Positions 36,703-44,483 of a stretch of DNA of 64,000 bases are shown here, piece after piece. This stretch comes from Pseudovibrio sp947494035. GTDB taxonomy: Bacteria; Pseudomonadota; Alphaproteobacteria; Rhizobiales; Stappiaceae. Made by a program: the position numbers and the translations under genes. The stretch is taken from the NCBI GenBank assembly GCA_947494035.1, contig CANLTN010000003.1, forward strand, positions 248,001 to 312,000, given 5' to 3'. Below the pieces are notes generated by a model that saw only the letters and a program-made list of their open reading frames with translations, was not told the origin of the DNA and ran no database searches. Positions within the stretch are counted from its first letter, which is position 1. The number at the start of each line of letters is the position of its first letter.

Positions 36703-36778
36703 GAGCCCGTAGCTCAGCTGGTAGAGCAACTGACTTTTAATCAGTAGGTCCACGGTTCGAACCCGTGCGGGCTCACCA
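36703..36778 (+). tRNA. tRNA-Lys (UUU)
   Basis: A cloverleaf can be drawn by eye. The acceptor stem is GAGCCCG/CGGGCTC, the D-arm is GCTC...GAGC, and the anticodon stem ACTGA/TCAGT with loop CTTTTAA gives anticodon TTT. The T-arm is CACGG-TTCGAAC-CCGTG. Discriminator A and CCA are encoded (36775-36778). A short terminator follows 33 bases later. Confidence 0.98.
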
Positions 36779-36810
36779 TTTAATCTCATGGTGTAAAACG
36801 AGATTTCACA

Positions 36811-36833
36811 AAGCTCCCACTCGGGGGCTTTTT
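36811..36833 (+). terminator. Terminator after tRNA-Lys
   Basis: AAGCTCCC pairs with GGGGGCTT (one G-T wobble) across a 4-base loop and ends in TTTTT. Confidence 0.8.
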
Positions 36834-37017
36834 GTGTATCAGGGCTCCGCAACCAAGAAATACGGGTTTGTCCAGTTAAGTAAGAACGTTTGGACATCCC
36901 CCCCCCTTCATACTCGCCCAATCCTCCATTTAAGTGAACTCTCTTCACTTACCTACTTCAAACACGAGAAAAGTGCATTACGTTCTGTCTGCACAATTCA
37001 ATTTCTCGGGTAATCAA

Positions 37018-38166
37018 ATGAAATTTAATTATAAGAACCCAACCAAACTGCTGTTTGGACAAGAAAAGATCTCTGAAATTCGCGATCAGATCCCAGCAGG
37101 AAGCCGTATTCTGCTGGCCTATGGTGGCGGGTCCATCAAAACCAACGGTGTATATGATCAGGTGATAAGCGCGCTCAACGGATTCACGACCGTTGAATTC
37201 TCTGGCATCGAAGCCAACCCGGAGTTCGAAACCCTCGAAAAAGCAGTCAAACTCGTCACCGAGCAGAAACTTAATTTCATTCTCGCGGTCGGCGGTGGGT
37301 CAGTAATCGATGGCTGTAAGTTCATCGCCGCTGCCGCTCACTATGATGGTGATCACTGGGACATCCTAACCGGCAAACACCGTGTTCAAAAAGCAATACC
37401 ACTTGCGTCAGTTCTCACGCTGCCCGCGACAGGTTCTGAATCAAACGGCAACTCGGTCGTCACCCGGAAGGCCACTGGCGAAAAACGTGCGTTCGCGTCT
37501 CCGCATGTTCTGCCGATCTTCTCGGTTCTAGATCCCGACACGATGAAAACGCTGCCAGACCGCCAACTCAAGAACGGTCTGGTCGATGCGTTCATTCACG
37601 TCTGCGAGCAATATCTGACCTACCCCGCTGGCAACCTGGTACAGGATGGCTATGCCGAAACCCTGCTTCGTACGCTTGTACAGTTGGGAGAGAGCTATCC
37701 GGATCGCGATTCAGATGAGTGGCGCGCAAATCTCATGTATGCGGCCAACCAGGCCCTCAATGGGTTGATCGCTTGCGGCGTACCACAAGATTGGGCCACC
37801 CACCAGATCGGTCACGAGCTGACGGCTTCTTTCGGTATCGACCACGCACGAACCCTCTCCATCATCCAGCCAAGCCTGCTACGCAACCAGATCGAACCAA
37901 AGCGCGCCAAACTGGAGCAGATGGGACGTACTGTCTTTGCCCTTCCTCCATCTAAGGACTTGGCTGAAAAGACCGTCGATGCCATCGAAGCGTTCTATCA
38001 GAAACTGGGCATGCCGGTACGCCTATCTGAGGCGAACATCACCGATCAAAGCGATGTTGATGCTCTCCTTCAAACCATCGAAAGCCGCGACTTCCTGAAA
38101 GCCATCGGCGAGCACGGCGAGATCACACCCGAGACAATCAAGGATATCCTGCATTCCGCACGTTAA
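37018..38166 (+). CDS. Iron-containing alcohol dehydrogenase, YqhD-like NADPH-dependent aldehyde reductase
   Basis: Group III metal-dependent dehydrogenase of 382 aa, which reduces aldehydes to alcohols with NADPH. The sequence closely follows E. coli YqhD in motif order: NPTKLLFGQEKISEIRDQIP, YGGGSIK, ILAVGGGSVIDGCKFIAAAA, LTLPATGSESNGNSVVTRK, metal-ligand region GLVDAFIHVCEQY (Asp and His), GVPQDWATHQIGHELTASFG and IDHARTLSI (two more His). GGGS after the second strand fits NADPH preference. The start is ATG 37018, where homology begins. The frame is open for 28 more codons upstream without conservation. A role in detoxifying short aldehydes from lipid oxidation is likely. It is monocistronic, with its own terminator. 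Confidence 0.94.
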   Translation: MKFNYKNPTKLLFGQEKISEIRDQIPAGSRILLAYGGGSIKTNGVYDQVISALNGFTTVEFSGIEANPEFETLEKAVKLVTEQKLNFILAVGGGSVIDGCKFIAAAAHYDGDHWDILTGKHRVQKAIPLASVLTLPATGSESNGNSVVTRKATGEKRAFASPHVLPIFSVLDPDTMKTLPDRQLKNGLVDAFIHVCEQYLTYPAGNLVQDGYAETLLRTLVQLGESYPDRDSDEWRANLMYAANQALNGLIACGVPQDWATHQIGHELTASFGIDHARTLSIIQPSLLRNQIEPKRAKLEQMGRTVFALPPSKDLAEKTVDAIEAFYQKLGMPVRLSEANITDQSDVDALLQTIESRDFLKAIGEHGEITPETIKDILHSAR

Positions 38167-38176
38167 TCCCAAAATC

Positions 38177-38208
38177 AAAAAGCCCGCCGCGCACTGGCGG
38201 GCTTTTTT
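38177..38208 (+). terminator. Rho-independent terminator of the YqhD-like gene
   Basis: AAAAAGCCCGCC, loop of seven bases, GGCGGGCTTTTTT, starting 11 bases after the stop codon. It can also work on the minus strand. Confidence 0.93.
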
Positions 38209-38340
38209 GTGCATACAGCCTACACCCGGTGAAATCTCAAGTGACAAGCATATCTCGCAGCCACTACCCATTGTGAGATATCAGGTAGTCCGTATTGTAA
38301 GTCCAAGAACGCTTTTCGAAAATAATGAGGGAGAACGGGT

Positions 38341-39297
38341 ATGTTGCAGCTGTCCGATACTCAAACCAAGAATGCCCTACCCTTCGGCCCGCTGGTAGAA
38401 GCCCTACGCGCCATGTTCAGGGAAGGCTGTGAAATGCCGGTACGCCACCACCATACCATGGCGGTGCCGAACAAAGCAGACGCCACATTGTTGCTTATGC
38501 CAGCCTGGCAATCCAGCTCCTACTTCGGCGTCAAACTGGCAAGCGTCTTTCCCAGCAATGCAGACGTGGGAGAACCAGCCGTCTCCGCCACCTACCTGCT
38601 TTCCCACGGTACAAACGGAACCCCGCTGGCACTGATCGACGGCGGTGAACTAACAGCTCGCAGAACAGCTGCTGCCTCCGCGCTTGCCGCCGACTACCTC
38701 GCTCGCAAAGATGCAAGCGTCCTAACCATGGTTGGCACCGGCCGCCTCTCTGCCAATCTCATCGAAGCACACTGCACGACAAGACAAATCGAGAAAATCT
38801 ATCTTTGGGGCCGCAATTTTGAAAAAGCAAAGCAAAAGGCTACCGAGTTGAGCGCAACCCTCGGCTTAAAGATCGAGGCTGAACGATCTCTAGAGACTGC
38901 TGTCGGACAAGCACATATCGTTTCTGTTGCAACCTTGTCCAACGCACCACTCATCAAAGGAGAATGGCTCGCGGAAGGATGTCATTTGGATCTAGTGGGC
39001 GGCTTCACCCCCAACATGCGTGAGGCAGACGACACAGCAATCTCCCGCTCGCACGTGTTCGTGGACACCCGCAGCGGCGCTATGACAGAAGCCGGTGACC
39101 TGACAGTTCCATTAGCAAATGGAACACTGAAACCAGAGGACGTTGTGGCTGACCTGTACGATCTGACACGCGGCCATCATACGGGCAGAACCAGCGACAC
39201 AGAAATCACCTTCTTTAAATCAGTGGGCGCAGCTCTTGAGGATCTGGCAGGTGCAATCCTCGCCTATGAAAACTCAAAGGAACTCCTGAGCGCCTAA
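38341..39297 (+). CDS. Ornithine cyclodeaminase / mu-crystallin family protein
   Basis: NAD(P)-binding enzyme of 318 aa from the OCD/mu-crystallin family. Members include ornithine cyclodeaminase, delta1-pyrroline-2-carboxylate reductase and some alanine dehydrogenases. Evidence is the opening LSDTQTKNALPFGPLVEALR, the substrate-Arg and Lys region VRHHH...FGVKLASVFP, the segment ALIDGGELTARRTAAASALA, and the Rossmann motif MVGTGRLSANLIEAH (GTGRLS in place of the common GAGxQA). FVDTRSGAMTEAGDL lies near the C-terminus. A ribosome site GAGGGAGAA precedes the ATG. There is no proline or hydroxyproline gene beside it, so the exact substrate is open. A ketimine reductase role is as likely as true cyclodeaminase activity. 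Confidence 0.9.
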   Translation: MLQLSDTQTKNALPFGPLVEALRAMFREGCEMPVRHHHTMAVPNKADATLLLMPAWQSSSYFGVKLASVFPSNADVGEPAVSATYLLSHGTNGTPLALIDGGELTARRTAAASALAADYLARKDASVLTMVGTGRLSANLIEAHCTTRQIEKIYLWGRNFEKAKQKATELSATLGLKIEAERSLETAVGQAHIVSVATLSNAPLIKGEWLAEGCHLDLVGGFTPNMREADDTAISRSHVFVDTRSGAMTEAGDLTVPLANGTLKPEDVVADLYDLTRGHHTGRTSDTEITFFKSVGAALEDLAGAILAYENSKELLSA

Positions 39298-39317
39298 GAA
39301 ATCCAGACACAGCCTAA

Positions 39318-40154
39318 CTATCCATGACAGTATCGGGCCAAGAAACGCTGCCGCATCTCTGCGGTTCTAAAATGCGTAAAATGCGCCCCGCGCTGCATGG
39401 AAACCACCGGCTGATAGTGCAGTAACTCGATTTCTCTTGCTGGAATTGGCCTCAGACTATCCAATACGTACTGCTCCCCCTGAAACTTAACAGAGGTCAC
39501 CGCATGAACTGCTTGCCTGCGACTGTCCTGAACCACAATGAGCCGTAGTGTTTCTTCCGCGTAGCCCAGCGCTAGCAGGCTGAAATACTTGGCAATGGCA
39601 TAGTCCGCGCACTCTCCGTCAGACCCCAAAAGATGCAGCGGTGCACGCCATTCAGTTGAAGGCCCAGCAGAAACAGATTGCGGATTAGACCCAGCACTCT
39701 CATTGATGAAAGAATTGAGCAAAGATAGCTGCCGAAGTGATTTGCTTTGCCCAGCCTTGCGAAGAATACGGGACCAAGCCTCAACAGGCCCAACACCGCG
39801 AACGTCACCAGCCATGCATTGCTTGAGCTGTTCCAGCTGTTGCTCACACTCTGGTAACACCGACTGCCATTTCCGAAAAGCGCTGTTATTGCCACCGCTG
39901 ATCTCAACTGAGCCGAATAATCCAAAATTTTCGGAATCTTTTTGCGTACTCGGGCGCGCAAATTTCGCCAAGGAGAATAAACGGCGGCGGCGCACCTTAT
40001 CGGGATAATCAAGCTGCAGGTTCCGCGCTTGCCCTTTGGACATGCTGGAGACAATCCCGGTCAAAAAGGCAGTTTTGACCACCATGCCTATCAAGCCGCG
40101 CCGCAGCACCCCATTCTTCCTACGATGCTTGCCCCGGTATTCTGGATGAGCCAT
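39318..40154 (-). CDS. LapG-like periplasmic cysteine protease (bacterial transglutaminase-like, BTLCP)
   Basis: Predicted calcium-dependent periplasmic protease of the LapG/BTLCP family (278 aa). LapG cuts surface adhesins of the LapA type near the N-terminus and so releases biofilm cells. The catalytic triad is visible as Cys182 in SDGECADYAIAKY, His217 in AVHAVTSV and Asp232 in YVLDSLRP, in the family order and spacing. The N-terminus is basic for 22 residues, then hydrophobic (LIGMVVKTAFLTGIVSSM) and ends SKGQA, a plausible Sec signal; M24 (40085) is an alternative start. It begins six bases after the stop of the membrane fusion protein gene and is clearly co-transcribed with it. Neither a LapD receptor nor an adhesin is in the window. 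Confidence 0.87.
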   Translation of the reverse strand: MAHPEYRGKHRRKNGVLRRGLIGMVVKTAFLTGIVSSMSKGQARNLQLDYPDKVRRRRLFSLAKFARPSTQKDSENFGLFGSVEISGGNNSAFRKWQSVLPECEQQLEQLKQCMAGDVRGVGPVEAWSRILRKAGQSKSLRQLSLLNSFINESAGSNPQSVSAGPSTEWRAPLHLLGSDGECADYAIAKYFSLLALGYAEETLRLIVVQDSRRQAVHAVTSVKFQGEQYVLDSLRPIPAREIELLHYQPVVSMQRGAHFTHFRTAEMRQRFLARYCHG

Positions 40155-40160
40155 ATCGCG

Positions 40161-41648
40161 TTACCGTTCTCTAAGCGCCTCCTCACGCACACGATTAACC
40201 GGTTTAAGAATGTAGGAAAGCACACTCTTTTCTCCGGTAAAAATATCGACGGAGGCTACCATCCCCGGTAGAATAGGGAGTTTCTTGTTGCCACTTTCTA
40301 ACTCCGCACGCTTGGTTCTGACGATTACAGAGTAAAACTGCTCGTGAGTAATTTCATCGTAAACAGTGTCTGTAGAAATTCCCTCAACTTTCCCCTCCAG
40401 CCCACCATAAACTGAAAAGTCAAAGGCTCTCAACTTCACAAGAGCTGACTGCCCTTGATGGATATAGGCAATATCTTGCGGCTTAACCCTGGCCTCCACC
40501 CGCAAATTTTCCTCAACCGGCGCGATGGTCACAAGCTGGTGTACAGGCGGTGCCACCTCTCCAACCTTACTGGCATTAACTGCAATAACGATTCCATCAA
40601 TTGGAGCACGGATCACTGCGCGATCAACCGTGTCACTTGCTAGCGTGGAAGCAGCGGCAATAATAGTATCAAGCTGCGCCTGAACCTCGCTCAGCTGCGT
40701 GCGCGCAGTCTGCCGAAATTCGGTATAAAGTGTTTCAATCTCCTGCTCCGCCTCCTCAACAGCCGCTTTCAAACGACCTTCCGCGACCTGAAGCGCATTA
40801 ATCTGCCCCTCAAGGTCACCAATCTCCCGCTGTAGCTTCAGCATATCGGTTCGCGGAACAATCTGCTTTTCCGCAAGAGGTGCTTTCAGTTCCCGCTCTT
40901 CGTTGGCAAGTTGCAGCAGATCAGTAAGCTTACGCTTCTGGTTCCGGGAGGCCTCCAGCTCCGCAATGCGCTGCGCAACACGTGACTGCTTGATCGCGAC
41001 CTGCTCCCTCAACCCTCCCAAACTGACCAGAAACAACGAAATCTCAGCTGCGACAACCTGTGAGGCTTGTTCCTGATACTGAGCAGTGTAGGTCAGCTCC
41101 TCACCACGCTCTGGCCAGACGGACTGGAACTCAAGACGCTCCCGTGCAATCTCCAGTGCCAGCTGCTTTGCGATCAACTCCCCCAAATTGGAGGAGAACC
41201 CGGTATCATCAAGACGGATGAGCACATCCCCTTTCCTAACCAGATCACCTCTCTTGACCAGAACCTCATCAACGACGCCTCCTTCAGGACTGTGAAGAAC
41301 CTGTATCTTAGCAGAGGGAACAATCCGCCCATCCCCGCGTGCCACTTCTTCCAACTGAGCCACGCTCGCCCAGATAAGAAAGGCAATCAAAAGCAATCCA
41401 ACCAGAACGATCAAAAGCCGCACACGTGTAATTACCGCATGTTCCAGCCACAAAGACACCTGCACAGCACCGCGTGGAAACCGGTGCAGCTCATAACCAG
41501 CACCGAACCGCTTTCGCATCAGCTCCTTCGTTTTCCGCATCAGCTCCTTCGATTTTTGCTTCAGCGGCTTCATCTCTATCAGGCGCAAACAGGATCCCCC
41601 TAGAAACTCCCCAACAAGTTCCAGAGGCACGCGGCCAACCGGAATCAA
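40161..41648 (-). CDS. HlyD-family type I secretion membrane fusion protein (LapC-like)
   Basis: Periplasmic adaptor linking the ABC transporter to a TolC-type pore. It has a cytoplasmic N-terminus, one membrane segment (about residues 78-98, LLIVLVGLLLIAFLIWASVA) and a lipoyl half-motif, IQVLHSPEGGVVDEVLVKRG. A long alpha-helical hairpin (about 160-340) follows, then the second lipoyl half DRAVIRAPIDGIVIAV and the beta-barrel with VEARVKPQDIAYIHQGQSA. It ends in GMVASVDIFTGEKSVLSYIL, typical of type I secretion HlyD proteins. The TTG start at 41648 has AAGGA four bases upstream, and ATG 41573 is the alternative. A 21-bp tandem repeat (about 41513-41555) gives the duplicated KELMRK near the N-terminus. 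It shares a 72-bp divergent promoter region with the ABC transporter. Confidence 0.94.
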   Translation of the reverse strand: MIPVGRVPLELVGEFLGGSCLRLIEMKPLKQKSKELMRKTKELMRKRFGAGYELHRFPRGAVQVSLWLEHAVITRVRLLIVLVGLLLIAFLIWASVAQLEEVARGDGRIVPSAKIQVLHSPEGGVVDEVLVKRGDLVRKGDVLIRLDDTGFSSNLGELIAKQLALEIARERLEFQSVWPERGEELTYTAQYQEQASQVVAAEISLFLVSLGGLREQVAIKQSRVAQRIAELEASRNQKRKLTDLLQLANEERELKAPLAEKQIVPRTDMLKLQREIGDLEGQINALQVAEGRLKAAVEEAEQEIETLYTEFRQTARTQLSEVQAQLDTIIAAASTLASDTVDRAVIRAPIDGIVIAVNASKVGEVAPPVHQLVTIAPVEENLRVEARVKPQDIAYIHQGQSALVKLRAFDFSVYGGLEGKVEGISTDTVYDEITHEQFYSVIVRTKRAELESGNKKLPILPGMVASVDIFTGEKSVLSYILKPVNRVREEALRER

Positions 41649-41720
41649 GCTATCCTTACCAAAGGTAACCCTCCTTGGTTTTCCTGAATACTACAGGGAT
41701 TTATTGCGGAGATTTGCAGG

Positions 41721-44060
41721 TTGGAAGTGACAGAGACGGTAGAGCCAAAAGAACAGAAGGAAGAAACGCCACCCTCCCAAAAAAAGGAGGCGTCGGACAC
41801 AGCTGACGCATCTACTCCTACTGAAAAAGAAGAACCGACCCTTGAGACCACAGCACCTGATTCAGAACCACCTGACAACAACGAAACCAAACCCTCGACT
41901 AAACCCAAGCCCCCATTCGACAAGGTAACTCCAAACACGCAGCCAATAACCGGGACTGACATCGACTCCCTGCGCGGATGCTTGGAGATTCTGCTGGTTC
42001 AGTACAACATGTCAGCAAACTCTGAGAACCTGATAGCAGGTCTGCCCTTGGAGGATGGCAGGCTCACAGATGACTTGTTGCAAAGAGCGTTGCAGCGGGC
42101 AGGCTTTTCGACCAAGTCATTCCATCAAAACCTATCAGACCTCTCCTCCCTTCTCTTTCCCGCAGTCCTCCTGCTGAAATCCGGTGGGGCACTGGTCGTT
42201 CTAGAAAGATACGACGAGCAATCCTACGCAGTCGCTCTACCCCATGCGGACGGTGGAGCCGTTCTCGCAAAACTTGCGGAACTTCAGGAACTGTGCAGCG
42301 GCAAAGTGATTGTCGCAAAACCATTTTACAAGCCCAGAACAGCACAAGAACCAGAAACAGCAACCTATAACGCCCATTGGTTCTTTGGCAGCATCAAAGC
42401 CATCGCCCGCAACTATGCCTTTGTTGCGCTTGCAGCAGCCTTCATCAATCTGCTTGCACTGGCCACACCGCTGTTCACCATGAACGTCTTTGACAGGGTT
42501 TTAACCAACTCTGCGTTTCCCACCCTCTGGGTACTCACCATCGGCGTCATTGGTGCACTGGTGTTTGAGCTTCTCTTAAAGTCGCTCCGCGCCTCACTCA
42601 TTTACTTTGCAGGCAAACGTGCTGATATGATCATCTCCTCCAGATTGTTCGATCAGGCCTTGCACCTGAAAATGTCGCACCGCCCAAGAAGCACATCCGG
42701 TTTCCTCAATGATATGCGCGAATTTGAGACCATTCGCGAGTTCATGACATCAGGAATGATCGCTGCCATCACCGACCTCGCCTTCCTTGGAATTTTCCTC
42801 GGTCTGATCTGGTACATCGGCGGCCCCATGGTCTACCCGCTCCTTGTTGCAATCGCAGGCACCGTCGCAATTGGCGCACTCATACAGCTCCCTTTGAAGA
42901 AAGCTGTCGAAACCACCAGTACTGACACCTCCCTACGCAATCGGCTGATGACGGAAAGCCTCTATGGGCTGGAAACAATCAAACTCCAACACGCTGAAGG
43001 CCAACAGCTGTACAAATGGGAGACCACAACCGCCTCCGCAGCCTCGGCGCAAAACAAAGTTAAGTCCCTAGCCTCTTGGGCCACCAATCTCAACAGCTTC
43101 ATACAGCAGCTGACCACCATCGCGCTCTTGGTGACTGGCGCTTACTTGTTTTCAGAAAAGTTGATCTCAATAGGTGGGATCGTCGCGTGCATCATTTTGG
43201 GCGCACGAGCTGTTGCCCCACTCGCAACGCTCACTGGTTTCCTTGACCGCTTTCAGCAGGCCAAAGCCGCCTACAAACGGCTGGATACCATCAATCAGCT
43301 TCCAAGAGAGCAGCCCTGGGCCTCTCTGCACCTGAGCAAAACCATAGATGACGGGCAGATTACCCTGAAAAATATGAGCTTCACCTACCCTCATGTAGCA
43401 GAACCAGCATTGCGAAACCTGAACCTTTCCATCTCCTCTGGAGAGCGCATTGCCATTTTAGGGCCAGTCGGCTCCGGCAAATCCTCTCTGGGACGAATCC
43501 TGACCGGTCTCTATGCGCCCGAGGCTGGCAGCTACTCCATTGATAAGCTGGACCATCAGCAATTCGCGCCAACAGAACTGAGAAGGTCCATCAGCTACAT
43601 CGGGCAGGATGCCGCTCTTTTTTCCGGCTCCATCAGAGACAACATCAAGTTGGGACGGCCTGAAGCATCAGATGCGGAACTGGTCGAGGCCTGTGAAATC
43701 TCCGGAGCACTGGAGTTTATCGACTCCCATCCCCACGGGTTTGCCCGATTGATTGAAGAAGGCGGACGAGACCTTTCCTGCGGACAAAGGCAAAAGCTGA
43801 TCCTTGCCAGAGCGTTCATAAATTCGCCCAAAATCCTTTATCTGGATGAACCAACAGGAATGATGGACAGCCAAAGTGAACAGCAATTCATCAACGCATT
43901 ATCATCTGCAATCAAACCACAGCAAACCTTGATCATTGCCACACACCGTAGGGCACCGCTTGCTCTAGTCGATAGGCTTATCATACTCGACAAAGGCCGC
44001 ATTCTCGCCGATGGGCCCAAGGACAAAGTCATCCATCTTCTAGCAAAACGAACTGGATGA
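41721..44060 (+). CDS. Type I secretion ABC transporter, LssB/LapB-like
   Basis: Inner-membrane permease/ATPase of 779 aa. An acidic Pro/Thr/Glu-rich tail (residues 1-80) leads into a C39-peptidase-like domain (about 81-200) with LRGCLEILLVQYNMSAN. This lacks the normal catalytic context, as in LapB/LssB transporters that recognise but do not cut the substrate. The six-span exporter domain covers about 225-500. The ATPase domain has Walker A GPVGSGKS (581-588), Q-loop YIGQDAALF, Walker B ILYLDEPTGMMD and H-loop ATHR. The ABC signature reads LSCGQ (Cys687) rather than the usual LSGGQ. The TTG start has GGAG further upstream, and GTG 41727 is possible. It is divergent from the HlyD gene and convergent with the small cysteine gene. 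Confidence 0.95.
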   Translation: MEVTETVEPKEQKEETPPSQKKEASDTADASTPTEKEEPTLETTAPDSEPPDNNETKPSTKPKPPFDKVTPNTQPITGTDIDSLRGCLEILLVQYNMSANSENLIAGLPLEDGRLTDDLLQRALQRAGFSTKSFHQNLSDLSSLLFPAVLLLKSGGALVVLERYDEQSYAVALPHADGGAVLAKLAELQELCSGKVIVAKPFYKPRTAQEPETATYNAHWFFGSIKAIARNYAFVALAAAFINLLALATPLFTMNVFDRVLTNSAFPTLWVLTIGVIGALVFELLLKSLRASLIYFAGKRADMIISSRLFDQALHLKMSHRPRSTSGFLNDMREFETIREFMTSGMIAAITDLAFLGIFLGLIWYIGGPMVYPLLVAIAGTVAIGALIQLPLKKAVETTSTDTSLRNRLMTESLYGLETIKLQHAEGQQLYKWETTTASAASAQNKVKSLASWATNLNSFIQQLTTIALLVTGAYLFSEKLISIGGIVACIILGARAVAPLATLTGFLDRFQQAKAAYKRLDTINQLPREQPWASLHLSKTIDDGQITLKNMSFTYPHVAEPALRNLNLSISSGERIAILGPVGSGKSSLGRILTGLYAPEAGSYSIDKLDHQQFAPTELRRSISYIGQDAALFSGSIRDNIKLGRPEASDAELVEACEISGALEFIDSHPHGFARLIEEGGRDLSCGQRQKLILARAFINSPKILYLDEPTGMMDSQSEQQFINALSSAIKPQQTLIIATHRRAPLALVDRLIILDKGRILADGPKDKVIHLLAKRTG

Positions 44061-44070
44061 TCTAAACAAG

Positions 44071-44473
44071 CTAGTATTCCCGCATATACTCGCGAAAACA
44101 CAGACAGCGGTTAACCGCTTCAGCATCCCACACCGACGCTTTCATATACCCAATAGCAACCCACCCCGCACCAATCGCGAGCCTCCACCGCCCAGTCAAA
44201 CCGGAGCTGGTCAATACTGCTTTGTTGCTCAGAGACCACCACCGTGTTTGCTTCTTCAAAATAATCATGCACGCGAACCGAGATTTCTTTATGCAGCTCC
44301 TCAGGGTGCTGAAGGTTGAAATTGTAACAGACCCCGCCACGAAAATAGTCTTGGGAAACAACTGAAGGATCGGCACTCTTCGCCTCAGCCCCCCAGAGAA
44401 AAAACACAGTAACACCACTCACAATGAGAAGAGCCAGATCACCAGCTAGCTTCATAATCCTCCAGTTTCTCAT
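44071..44473 (-). pseudogene. Small secreted cysteine protein in the secretion locus, probably frameshifted
   Basis: Directly after the TolC-family gene a frame starts at ATG 44471-44473 with GAGGGGAGG before it. It encodes a signal peptide (LALLIVSGVTVFFLWGAEAKSA), then SVVSQDYFRGGVCYNFNLQ and IDQLRFDWAVEARDWCGVG. In this frame it stops at 44120 after a low-quality tail (CYWVYESVGVGC). If one C of the run at 44160-44162 is removed, the product instead continues as AIGYMKASVWDAEAVNRCLC FREYMREY and stops at 44071, 10 bases from the ABC gene. The second ending has an ordered Cys-x-Cys-Phe pattern and looks like a natural C-terminus. The gene is therefore either newly broken or carries a sequencing error. 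The family is unknown to me, but co-location suggests an envelope accessory of the secretion system. Confidence 0.6.
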
Positions 44474-44483
44474 CATCCTCCCC

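Noticed and set aside
36643..36948. Minus-strand frame across the tRNA-Lys gene
   Set aside because: It runs through the tRNA and its terminator, and its sequence is explained by the RNA gene.
41513..41560. Tandem 21-bp repeat at the start of the HlyD gene
   Set aside because: It is only two copies and codes for a duplicated KELMRK in a non-conserved cytoplasmic tail. It is a local slippage product, not a separate element.
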